In this document: positions 10,601 to 15,975 of the stretch, one piece after another
Layout: the number at the start of each line of letters is the position of its first letter
How positions within the stretch are numbered: position 1 is the first letter of the stretch
From: Pelagophyceae sp. CCMP2097
Lineage: Eukaryota > Sar > Pelagophyceae
Assembly (NCBI GenBank): GCA_026770575.1
Contig: MU657164.1
Span: forward strand, 165,650 to 181,624
Direction: 5' to 3'
DNA: 15,975 nucleotides
Program-made: the position numbers and the translations under genes
Notes under the pieces: model-generated
The model's database searches: none
What the model was told of the DNA's origin: nothing
Seen by the model: only the letters and a program-made list of their open reading frames with translations

Positions 10601-13600
10601 GGTTTAAACCGCTGCCCTCTGGCGCCATTGGCCAAGGCCCGACGCCGCGCGGTCGACTCGCTCTCTTCGGCGAGGTCAACCCGACCAAAGGAGACGTGCG
10701 CACCGACCCGTCGAGGAATGCCGTGCATCACGGGCCGCAAGGGGTCGCGGCGCCAACGTGCCCGCAAAAGGGCCCGCAAAAGACACCCAAGGCCGCAAAG
10801 GCCGCATCGTCCAGGGGCAGCCCGCCTCGGATGCCCTTTCGATTCAGAAGAGCAAGGCCCCCCGGCCGTGCGACGCCCGTTCCCGGCCTTTGACTGCGGG
10901 ACTGGCATCGTCGAAGGGGCCGCAACAGACGGACCTCTGGAAAGGGGCCGTCGCATTCGGACCGTGCTCGTCTTTTCCAACGGACCGTTTGAGGCCGTCT
11001 TTTCAAACGGACCCTTTGAACGGGGCCGTCGAATACCGCCGGGTCACCGGGACCGTCGAGGAGAAAGCCGTCTTCCGGAGGCGGTCGAAGAGGACGTTGC
11101 AAGAGGGACGTTGTCGTCCAAAGGGACCCTCAATAGGGACCTCGCCACGGGAGACCATCGGGGCCTTCTCCACGGGCGCGCCTCGGTGCCAGGGGACCAC
11201 GCGAGCGACCGCGCCACGGGACCGTAGAGGCGGCGTCGAATGCCGTCTCCGTCTTCAGGAGAGGGAGACTCTGGGAGGGTCTTCGAGGACGGCCCTTTTT
11301 GGGAGAGCGTCGAGGATACGAGGCCGTGTGCGCCTCGCGTCTTCCGGTTCTTCGAGAGAGACGGAGGCGGTCGACGGAGGCATTCGGCGAGGCGGGCGAA
11401 AGCGGGCCTTTGGGGCCGTACAAAGGGGCCCCGTCTTCCGTCTGACTTTGGGTCCAAAGCCTTGTTCGGAGGTGGGTAAATCTCAAGGCGTCGGGCGGCT
11501 TCTTGAGACGTCTTGGAAACGCAACTTATGGACCCGCAATCATATCGACCCGCAACTCATGGGACCGAGGTGCAAAACGGCCCGCGACTGCGCCTCCCTT
11601 GTTCGACCGCGCGCGTCGAAAAAGGCGGAGCGACTGCGCCTCCCTTGTTCGACCGCGCGCGTCGACAAAGGCGGACCATTCGACGCGCCAAGACGCGCCC
11701 AGGGCGGCCATTGCCAAAGACCAAAAAGGCCCAAGATCCAAAGCACCATCTCAACAAGGCGGCTCTAAAATCCCAAAATGACAGCGGACGCTCCCAAGAT
11801 TCGAGGCACTTGCAAATGTTTGGCGGTGATTTGTGCTTTGGCTTTGATTTGTGGTTTGTGCTTTGGTCTTTTGGCCTCTGGGCAATCGAGTGGCTCTCCA
11901 GGAGCAGCGAGCCGGCCGAGGCCGGTGGCAGAGCCGCCTTGCAGCCGCGTTTGGGGCGGGCCTTTTTGGCGAAACAGTCAAAGTCTTCCGGGGAGCATGG
12001 CCACGCGTCTTGCGCGTCTGCCGCGTTTGGGGCGCTCGACCACTCGCGGGTGCCGCAATCACGACGGGGCCTCTGAGAAAGGGCCCGTTTCCAACGGACG
12101 CGGGCTTTTCGAACGCGGTTCCAACGGCCCTTGAAACGTCGAGCTGGGTTTCAAAACGCCCTTGAAACCCAGCAGCCGTCGCCACAAGGGCTTCTCCGAG
12201 ACGGGCAGCCGACCGCTGCAAAGGGCCCCTCGCAGGACCGCCGCAAAGGGCCGTCCCTAGAAAGGGACCCTCCCTCGCAAGTCCCCAAACGACGCTCCGA
12301 AAGATACCTTGCGAAAAAGACCGACAAGAGGGACCCTCGCATCCGGGACCCGCCTCCGAGGCGACTCTGGCATCGCTCCGAGCGACTCTCCAAAGCGACG
12401 GCCCAAGGGCCCGCCCGTCGGGACCGTGGTGTCCTCTTCGAGGGTCCTTGCCGACGGGGCGCCTTGCGAGAGGGGCCGTCTCGTCGGAATTCGCGGGGCC
12501 GCCCTTTTCGACCGCCCCGTGGATTGTTCAAAGGGGCCGTTCTTCGAACGGAACTGTTTTTCTGGACCGCCCACGGCATCGTCCGAGGGACCGTCCTGCG
12601 CAACCGCACGAGGGCGACGGTCCTTGGGCGACGGTCCTTGGGCGACGGCCCACAGGACGTCGGGGCCGCAGTTCTCTGAAGGGCCGTTTTTTTCAACGAC
12701 TTTTTCGGAAGCGCCGTTTTTTTCGTCGACCACAAGCATTCCCTCTTCGGACGTTTGGAAGTGCCCTTTTGAGGCGACCCGTGTCGAGGACGGGGCCGTG
12801 TCGAGGACGGGGCCGGGTCGAGGACGGGGCGAGGACGGGGCCGGGTCGAGGACGGGTCGAGGACGGGGCCGTGTCGAGGACGGGGCCGGGTCGAGGACGG
12901 GTCGAGGACGGGTCGAGGACGGGGCCGGGTCGAGGACGGGGCCGGGTCGAGGACGGGTCGAGGACGGGTCGAGGACGGGGCCGGGTCGAGGACGGGGCGG
13001 TGGTAGGCTCCAAAGGGGCTCTCGAATCCGCGTCCGGCAAAGTCCGGAAGAGGCCGGGACCTTTGGGAATTCCCAGCATTTCGGGGCATTTTGACATGGA
13101 ATTCCCAGCATTTCGACATGGAATTCCCAGCATTTCGACCTTGGTTCCACCTCGCTGAAAGCCGTGATTCGCCCAAGGGCCGTTTCGTCGGAAAAGCGGC
13201 TTTCCAAACATCGTCTCGGAATCCGCGAGATGGCCCTCGAGGCCCCCTTGCTCCAAAACCCAAAGGCTCCAAAACCCAAAGGCTCCAAAACCCAAAGGCT
13301 CCAAAACCCGATTGCTCCTCGGACGACTTTGGTTTGTTTCCAAAAAAAGAGTCGCCGGCGCCGCGTTGCGCGCCGAGCAGGCGTCGTTGCAGGCGTGCGC
13401 GATGCTCGCCGCGCAGGCGTTGCCGCTGCCGCCGGGGATGTGCGCGAGGCGAAAGCTTTGACGCAAGCGCGTGCCGGCGTCGGGCAAGGCGGCGCAGCCC
13501 TCGACGAGGCCTACGTGCGTCGGCACAGCCCTCGTCTCAACGGAGCCGTTGCCGACGAGGCCGACGCACCCTTGACGACTTCGGCCAGAGTCCCGTCGCC

Positions 13601-14271
13601 TCCCACCACGCAAATGTAGACCGCCGGAACCGCCCCGGCCCCCGCGCTCGCCGCCAGTTCCCTGCACCGGTCGTACGCCTCGTGCTGGCGCGACGTGACG
13701 CAGACTACCGCGTCGACGTTTGCGGCCGCGAAGATGGGCGAAACTTCCGAATTGTAGAGCTTCTCCGCGTTGCCAGTCCCGCCCGCCGGATTGATAAAGA
13801 CCAGAGCAGAACCCGGCGCCTAGGGCCTGGGAGGTCCGGGGGCGACGCACCCTAAGAGCCATAAAACGGGCTCCAAAACGCACCTTTGGAAACGCCTCCG
13901 CCAGTCTTTCCACCACGCTGCGCTGGGCGGCGGCGGCGGCGGCGTAGTTCCCGAAGCGCACTCGGCGGACGGAGAGGGTCCGCGGCTGGGGCTTGCCCCT
14001 GGAAGCGTCCCTTCTTCCCCGGCAGCCCGTCCAAGGCAACGGTTTCGCCAGAGTAGAAATGTCCACAGCCGTCCCGACCACCGTCGCCGCGACGACGTCG
14101 CGCACGGCAAAGGCGACGGCGCCGACGAAACTAAGCGGCCCTTGGGTGGAGCGGCGCACAAGGGACCTTTCGACTGGCCCTTCGACTCGCACATACGCAC
14201 ATCGTCGTCTCGGCGAGGATCACGTCGCTCGCGTTGGCCGCGGGGAGCGGCGCGCGGCCAGCAGGACCCAT
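4600..14271 (-). CDS. Sphingosine kinase (long-chain-base kinase), 7 exons, 3' end missing
   Basis: Enzymes of this family use ATP to phosphorylate sphingosine or other sphingoid bases, giving sphingosine-1-phosphate, usually in the cytosol or at membranes. The join 14271-14201, 14130-13884, 13819-13570, 13510-13374, 5026-4920, 4859-4767, 4692-4600 gives 332 codons with no stop. Visible landmarks are NPAGGTGN (residues 116-123), the nucleotide-binding GGDGT (179-183), PGGSGN (215-220), VRGESRPLDLAKYE (245-258), the substrate-region VADIDLGSE (275-283), RWLGPARFT (286-294) and YRGRLSYLP (307-315). Their order and spacing match sphingosine kinases of animals and plants. GSGN followed by AAS, and the VADIDL block, favour sphingosine kinase over diacylglycerol or ceramide kinase. 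The C-terminal conserved block (an acidic/DG motif and a terminal VDGE-like motif in known members) is absent from what I can read. Family assignment is firm; exons 1-2 and the long intron are inferred. Confidence 0.9.
4693..4766 (-). other. Intron 6 (74 nt, GT-AG) with internal palindrome
   Basis: It starts GTGCGTTTCC and ends CGCCCAG, in phase 2. Positions 4740-4710 are nearly self-complementary (GGCGTTTT at one end, AAAACGCC at the other, with AAAACGCG in between). Removal joins RRIL to CLREYRGR. Confidence 0.92.
4767..4859 (-). CDS. Sphingosine kinase exon 6: VADIDL block
   Basis: 93 nt. The first base completes E271, giving LEWAIVADIDLGSEHM, then RWLGPARFTVAALRRI. This closely follows the fourth conserved block of sphingosine kinases (AWGxxADxDLESEKxRxLGxxRFT), whose aspartates contact the sphingoid-base substrate in known structures. 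The unspliced frame would insert about 20 AT-rich residues before the W, which the GT-AG intron at 4919-4860 removes cleanly. Confidence 0.94.
4860..4919 (-). other. Intron 5 (60 nt, GT-AG)
   Basis: It starts GTGCGTGGTT and ends GCGGGCAG, in phase 2. It is AT-rich, unlike its flanks, with an inverted repeat GTTTTTAA...TTAAAAAC in the middle. Removal joins LE to WAIVADIDL. Confidence 0.93.
4920..5026 (-). CDS. Sphingosine kinase exon 5: RPLDL block
   Basis: 35 codons plus two bases, entered in phase 0 after the acceptor GACTAG (ending at 5027). The reading AADVAYYVVRGESRPLDL continues the family pattern seen after the GSGN block (a helix, then a xxxRGxxRPLDL strand), and KYEHGG and SFLALE lead up to the next conserved block. 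It ends at CTCGA before GTGCGTGGTT. It lies 8.35 kb from exon 4 in genomic distance, but no conserved residues appear to be missing between them. Confidence 0.9.
5582..6066. repeat. About 480 bp of a 15-bp array, CCGTCTCCGGGGGCA/C
   Basis: The unit CCGTCTCCGGGGGCA recurs some 30 times with variants (CCGTTTCCGGGGGCC, CCGTCTCCGGGCCG). Because 15 is divisible by 3, every frame on both strands becomes an open low-complexity frame, which explains the long frames here. It has runs of five Gs at a 15-bp period on the plus strand. Confidence 0.95.
7890..8320. repeat. Degenerate 11-14 bp array, GGGACCGTTCCAA type
   Basis: GGGACCGTTCCAA, GGGACCGTTCCTTT and AGACCGTCCGAA units alternate. The cleanest stretch (8140-8250) has consecutive 12-bp GGACCGTTCCAA units. 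Confidence 0.88.
8464..8532. repeat. Perfect 13-bp inverted repeat
   Basis: AGTCGATTTGGCC at 8464-8476 is matched exactly by GGCCAAATCGACT at 8520-8532, with 43 nt between. Confidence 0.85.
8607..8634. repeat. 14-bp tandem duplication CCACCGCGCGGTTT
   Basis: Two exact adjacent copies, 8607-8620 and 8621-8634. CCGCGCGG inside is palindromic. Confidence 0.85.
8730..8791. repeat. 31-bp tandem duplication
   Basis: The unit starting GGCGCACCGCAGGATTCG occurs at 8730 and again at 8761. The first 27 bases are identical, and the junction reads ACGA in one copy and CCGA in the other. It is a recent duplication. Confidence 0.9.
9045..9205. repeat. 12-bp array, GTCCAAAGGAAC type
   Basis: About a dozen GTCCAAAGGAAC units with variants (GTCCAAAAGAAAA, GTCCAAAGCAAC), many separated by exactly 12 bp. 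Confidence 0.92.
10022..10105. repeat. 17-18 bp array, TTGGGCGCCGTTGCC type
   Basis: About five units TCTTGGGCGCCG(TTG)CC occur in a row, one diverged to TCTTAAGCGCCGTTGCC. Confidence 0.85.
11584..11675. repeat. 46-bp tandem duplication
   Basis: The unit starting GCGACTGCGCCTCCC and ending AAAGGCGGA occurs at 11584-11629 and 11630-11675, differing by one base (GTCGAAAA versus GTCGACAA). Confidence 0.93.
11713..11880. mobile_element. Diverged copy of the fold-back element
   Basis: AAGATCCAAAGCACC followed by ATCTCAACAAGGCGG resembles the left arm of the element at 14484-14770 (AAGATCCAAAACC, then ATCTCAATAAGGCAG). The right side, 11820-11875, is the low-complexity reverse counterpart (TTTGTGCTTTGG, TTTGTGGTTTGTGCTTTGG, TCTTTTGG). 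The arms are too decayed to set ends. It lies inside intron 4. Confidence 0.55.
12143..12173. repeat. Perfect 12-bp hairpin
   Basis: GCTGGGTTTCAA (12143-12154) and TTGAAACCCAGC (12162-12173) flank a 7-nt loop. It has no T-run and lies inside an intron, so a terminator role is not supported. Confidence 0.85.
12780..13000. repeat. 12/17-bp array, GTCGAGGACGGG(GCCGG)
   Basis: GTCGAGGACGGG is repeated some 14 times, with or without a GCCGG or GCCGT spacer, giving mixed 12-bp and 17-bp periods. It ends just upstream of the 22-bp repeat at 13065. Confidence 0.95.
13065..13140. repeat. 22-bp repeat with GGAATTCC palindrome, 3 copies
   Basis: GGAATTCCCAGCATTTCGAC recurs at 13098 and 13120, and a longer first copy at 13065 carries an extra GGGGCATTTTG. 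Confidence 0.9.
13250..13309. repeat. 16-bp tandem repeat, CTCCAAAACCCAAAGG
   Basis: Three full copies and a partial one occur in a row, close to the start of intron 4. They resemble the CCAAAA/CAAAGG low-complexity arms of the fold-back element. Confidence 0.93.
13374..13510 (-). CDS. Sphingosine kinase exon 4: PGGSGN block
   Basis: It completes the glycine codon begun in exon 3, so EVVK-G-LVEG reads through the junction as in family members (EVVNGL). It then gives 45 codons including SFRLAHIPGGSGNACAASI. PxGSGN-A-AAS is the third conserved block of sphingosine kinases. The 3' boundary is set by phase and by the homologous continuation in exon 5 (NDACS then AADVAYYVVRG). No GT dinucleotide occurs at a workable position, so the donor would be GC (GCGCGCAACG from 13373). 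The body is certain, the exact 3' edge less so. Confidence 0.9.
13511..13569 (-). other. Intron 3 (59 nt, GT-AG) forming a hairpin
   Basis: It starts GTGCGTCGGC and ends CACGTAG, in phase 1. The first ten bases are the exact reverse complement of 13524-13515 (GCCGACGCAC), and CTCGTC (13559-13554) pairs with GACGAG (13536-13531) further in. Nearly the whole intron can fold into one stem. Confidence 0.9.
13570..13819 (-). CDS. Sphingosine kinase exon 3: start of DAGK_cat domain
   Basis: 83 codons plus one base. It begins APGSALVFINPAGGTGN, the first conserved strand and glycine-rich turn of the DAGK_cat fold. It continues through LYNSEVSPIFAAANVDAVVC and RQHEAYDRCRELA (matching the family pattern T.r..hA.e......), and ends VVGGDGTLAEVVK, the nucleotide-binding GGDGT loop with its catalytic-region aspartate. 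An in-frame TAG sits immediately before the exon and is itself the acceptor (CCCTAG, ending at 13820). The donor is GTGCGTCGGC in phase 1. This is the best-supported exon. Confidence 0.94.
13820..13883 (-). other. Intron 2 (64 nt, GT-AG) with internal second donor-like site
   Basis: It starts GTGCGTTTTG and ends CCCTAG, in phase 0. It removes in-frame stops including the TAG at the acceptor. A second GTGCGT lies inside at 13850-13845, directly after TTAGG, so the intron looks like two similar halves of about 32 nt. Confidence 0.85.
13884..14130 (-). CDS. Sphingosine kinase exon 2 (N-terminal region)
   Basis: One base completes a codon, followed by 82 codons to a phase-0 end at AAG, before GTGCGTTTTG. 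It contains FVGAVAFAVRDVVAATVVG, then a low-complexity alanine run and the stretch QRSVVERLAEAFPK leading into the catalytic domain. In plant-type sphingosine kinases a variable PH-like region with an alanine-rich helix occupies this place, which fits. The 3' half (RTLSVRRVRF onward) is convincing by position; the first half depends on accepting TTAG at 14134-14131 as the acceptor. The frame also stays open through intron 1, so an unspliced form cannot be ruled out by stops alone. Confidence 0.62.
14131..14200 (-). other. Intron 1 (70 nt, GT-AG, tentative)
   Basis: It starts GTGCGTATGT and ends GCTTAG. It separates the putative start exon from the N-terminal exon, and the phase is consistent (2 to 2). 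Confidence 0.45.
14201..14271 (-). CDS. Sphingosine kinase exon 1 (tentative start)
   Basis: The ATG at 14271-14269 is the first ATG upstream of the conserved domain and has A at -3 and G at +4 (AAGATGG). It opens 23 codons plus two bases and ends at a GTGCGTATGT donor that matches the other introns. The peptide includes the run SDVILAETT. The frame upstream of this ATG is not obviously closed by a stop close by, so a longer 5' coding end cannot be excluded. No conserved motif supports this exon; the call rests on the start context, the donor and the phase (2) matching exon 2. Confidence 0.45.
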
Positions 14272-14483
14272 CTTGAAAGGCCCCGGTTCGGTCGCGCCTG
14301 CCGCAGACCCGGGACTCCCGGTGTCCCGGCGCGCTGGCCTCGCACCGCGGCGGCGCGCGGGATGCGGCGCGCGGCGGTGCGGGGGCCGAGTTGACGTGTA
14401 TCGAAGCGGCCGTTCAGAGTAGCGCTTCTTGGGCGAAAGGATTTTGGGCGATGTTCACTTTACAGCAGTTCCCATTGATTTCC
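14272..14483 (-). promoter_or_regulatory. Presumed 5' leader and proximal promoter of the kinase gene
   Basis: About 210 bp, very GC-rich, between the putative ATG and the fold-back element. I see no TATA box. A 7-bp stem (CCGGGAC at 14309-14315, GTCCCGG at 14323-14329) lies about 40 nt upstream of the ATG. The assignment is by position only. Confidence 0.35.
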
Positions 14484-14770
14484 CAAAGTCCAAAACCAAA
14501 ATCCCTCGGCCCAAAGCAAAGGCAAAGGCACAAATCCAAGATCCAAAACCAAAGATGTCAAAATCTCAATAAGGCAGATATTTAAAGATTTAATTAAATC
14601 CCCACAGTCTTGTTGTTGAAAAGTGTGCTCAAACATTTTGAAAATAGATATTGATAAAATCCTTAATATCCGCCTTATTGAGATTTTGACATGCCTGTGG
14701 TTTCGGATAGTGGGTTGGTGCTTTTGCTTTTGCTTTTGCTTTTGGCCGATGCTTTTGGTTTTGGACTTTC
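14484..14770. mobile_element. AT-rich fold-back element
   Basis: An inner inverted repeat of 28 bp (14555-14582 against 14665-14692, 27 of 28 matching; core TCAAAATCTCAATAAGGC) is extended outward by imperfect low-complexity arms. The left arm is CCAAAACC, GCAAAGGCAAAGGCA and AAAGTCCAAAACC; the right arm is its reverse complement, with TGCTTTTGCTTTTGC and GGTTTTGGACTTT. There is no coding capacity. It is probably non-autonomous. Confidence 0.75.
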
Positions 14771-14787
14771 GGAAATAAAGTGGGAAC

Positions 14788-14990
14788 TAGGAAGTTCCTG
14801 CCCCAATTAGAATCGGCTTTCGCGGAAATGTCCCAACTAGAATCTAACTTTTTCTGAACATATTCCCAATTTCGAGCTCCGTGATTGGTTCAAAATTTCT
14901 TTTTCTGAACATATTATATTTTCAAGTCACCTGATAGGCCAGATTGGATTCTAATTGGGGCCAGATTCTAATTGGGGCAGGAACTTCCTA
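14788..14990. mobile_element. MITE with 25-bp terminal inverted repeats, TA-flanked
   Basis: The left end GGAAGTTCCTGCCCCAATTA... (14790-14814) is the exact reverse complement of the right end (14964-14988). TA lies outside both ends (14788-14789 and 14989-14990), as expected for a Tc1/mariner (Stowaway-like) target duplication. The interior is about 60% AT, has no frame, and holds the direct repeat CTTTTTCTGAACATATT (14848-14864 and 14899-14915) plus extra copies of the terminal motif (CCAACTAGAATC at 14833, GGATTCTAATTGGGG at 14947). Confidence 0.82.
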
Positions 14991-15310
14991 CTGTAATCAA
15001 TCAAACAGTCTGCGCGGTGGGCAGGCCAAGCGCAGGGAGCAGAGAAACGGGAGAGCGCGAAGAGAAGCGACGGGCGGTGTCAGTCATCTAGCAGTGCCGG
15101 CCGTTTGGCCGCTGGACGAAAGGCCCCTGTCGGAAGACGTAGGCCTGCTGCGCGCGCGCATAGGGCCCCGCAGGGGCCGGGAGCCTACCACCATCTAAGC
15201 ACTGTATGGCTTCCTCGGGTTTTGTACTGACGCTGAAAAGAATCGCCAAAAAAATGACGCCGAAACCGAATTCTGGCACGGTCCGAATTCCGGAGCCGCC
15301 ACGTCCGAAT
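14991..15310. other. No recognised gene
   Basis: The sequence is of mixed composition to the right of the MITE. GCCGGCCGTTTGGCCGCTGG (15096-15115) and GGGCCCCGCAGGGGCC (15163-15178) can fold, but I see no tRNA, rRNA or spliced-leader signature. A frame at 15206-15397 on the plus strand (63 codons) has no recognisable domain. Confidence 0.5.
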
Positions 15311-15644
15311 TGCGGCTGGGGCAAGTATAAATGCACTCTTATAGGCGAGGGGGCCTATCGAGGAAAACGCGACATAGTGTTGGAGCGGTTTTTGTGATCT
15401 GGGCGCGACCCGCGCGAGCGTGCGCACACGCACAGCCAAAAACTCGTTTCGGGGAAGACGGGGAAACGTGCCCTGTTTTTTGTTCAATTCCTACTTGCCC
15501 CGCGTCCTCCCGCGACGAGTACGACGATCTTTACAACGACGTTTGGACGATTCGATCGGGCTCGCCAAGATCTACACCGTAGGCCAGCTAACTCGGATTT
15601 GATTTGCTAGTAGTAATAGTGCATTTCTACTTGCCCCAGCCACA
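15311..15644. repeat. 26-bp inverted repeat enclosing about 280 bp
   Basis: The left arm at 15311-15336 contains GGCTGGGGCAAGTA. The right arm at 15619-15644 contains TACTTGCCCCAGCC. They match at 24 of 26 positions. A third TACTTGCCCC lies between them at about 15491-15500 in the right-arm orientation. It could be a MITE or paired regulatory sites. No clear target duplication is visible. Confidence 0.65.
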
Positions 15645-15975
15645 TATGTCAGTTTGACCCCCTTCCAAATGTTAAAAAGGACGTTAATCGCTTAAAAAGG
15701 CAATTTTCTCAAAATCACGCTAAGAGTAGCGTTTTCGGACTCGCCGCTTCAGCGCGCGTCGAATGCGCTAGGTGGCACTTCCAATCTCAAAACAGTTAAT
15801 TTTTTGAGATTTTAAATAATTGGATCGTTTTTCAAATGGTGTCTAAACGAGTCGGAAATAACAAATTCGTCATCGCCGCGCCGGCGCGCTTCCGAAACGC
15901 TTACTTTTATCAAGAAACAGAAAAGATCCAAATCCATGTATGATGACCATAATCGCTGTAAAAGGTAAAATACGT
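15645..15975. other. AT-richer end of window without recognised gene
   Basis: Composition shifts to AT-rich. The only structure is a 10-bp hairpin, AATCTCAAAA (15783-15792) and TTTTGAGATT (15802-15811). There is no open frame of note. Confidence 0.5.

Larger units (their letters stand above)
5027..13373 (-). other. Apparent 8.35-kb intron 4 filled with tandem repeats
   Basis: It lies between exon 4 (ending NDACS) and exon 5 (starting AADVAYY), both phase 0. The 3' end is a normal GACTAG; the 5' end would be GCGCGC, a non-GT donor. The interval carries many short tandem arrays (listed separately), a diverged fold-back element near 11.8 kb and stretches of irregular GC-rich sequence. At 5030-5580, 6070-7890, 8320-9040, 9205-10020 and 10105-11580 I see no gene. 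Reading frames there are open on both strands, but none shows a recognisable domain. An assembly join or a repeat-driven insertion is an alternative explanation. Confidence 0.7.

Noticed and set aside
11778..12134. A plus-strand frame whose start resembles a signal peptide (CLAVICALALICGLCFG)
   Set aside because: The hydrophobic run is encoded by the TTTGTGCTTTGG low-complexity arm of a decayed fold-back element. The rest has no domain.
12693..14192. A 499-codon minus-strand open frame as a single gene
   Set aside because: It contains true exon 2 but then leaves the conserved frame. GGDGT and NPAGG lie in another frame that is reached only by splicing, and its far end is translated tandem repeat.
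15420..15602. A plus-strand frame ending DDSIGLAKIYTVGQLTRI
   Set aside because: The codons look plausible, but the frame is short, overlaps another open frame and matches no family I know.

Overview
This looks like GC-rich nuclear DNA from a microbial eukaryote, probably an alga or related protist; I cannot place it more precisely. The evidence is one spliced gene on the minus strand whose short introns (59-74 nt) all begin GTGCGT and end in AG, and the absence of any bacterial-style compact coding. The open reading frames of several hundred codons elsewhere are by-products of GC-rich tandem repeats that lack stop codons in many frames.

The one gene I can support is a sphingosine kinase (long-chain-base kinase, DAGK_cat superfamily) read right to left from about 14271 to beyond the left part of the window. 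I assembled seven exons by reading conserved motifs across three frames: 14271-14201 and 14130-13884 (N-terminal, tentative), 13819-13570 (NPAGGTGN and GGDGT), 13510-13374 (PGGSGN), 5026-4920 (RPLDLAKYE), 4859-4767 (WAIVADIDLGSE) and 4692-4600 (YRGRLSYLP). Phases agree at every junction and give 332 complete codons with no stop. The C-terminal part of the kinase was not found and should lie beyond position 1 or be lost.

Between exons 4 and 5 the gene carries an apparent 8.35-kb intron (13373-5027), more than 100 times longer than its other introns and without a GT donor. It is built largely of many different short tandem arrays that share a plus-strand CCGTC/CCGTT core. The same repeat landscape fills 1-4599, which would be a second giant intron or the 3' flank.

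Upstream of the gene (14484-14990) lie two AT-rich non-autonomous inverted-repeat elements side by side: a fold-back element and a TA-flanked MITE of about 200 bp with perfect 25-bp terminal inverted repeats. A diverged relative of the fold-back element sits inside the giant intron near 11.71-11.88 kb. The right end (14991-15975) holds no gene I recognise but has another long inverted repeat at 15311-15644.
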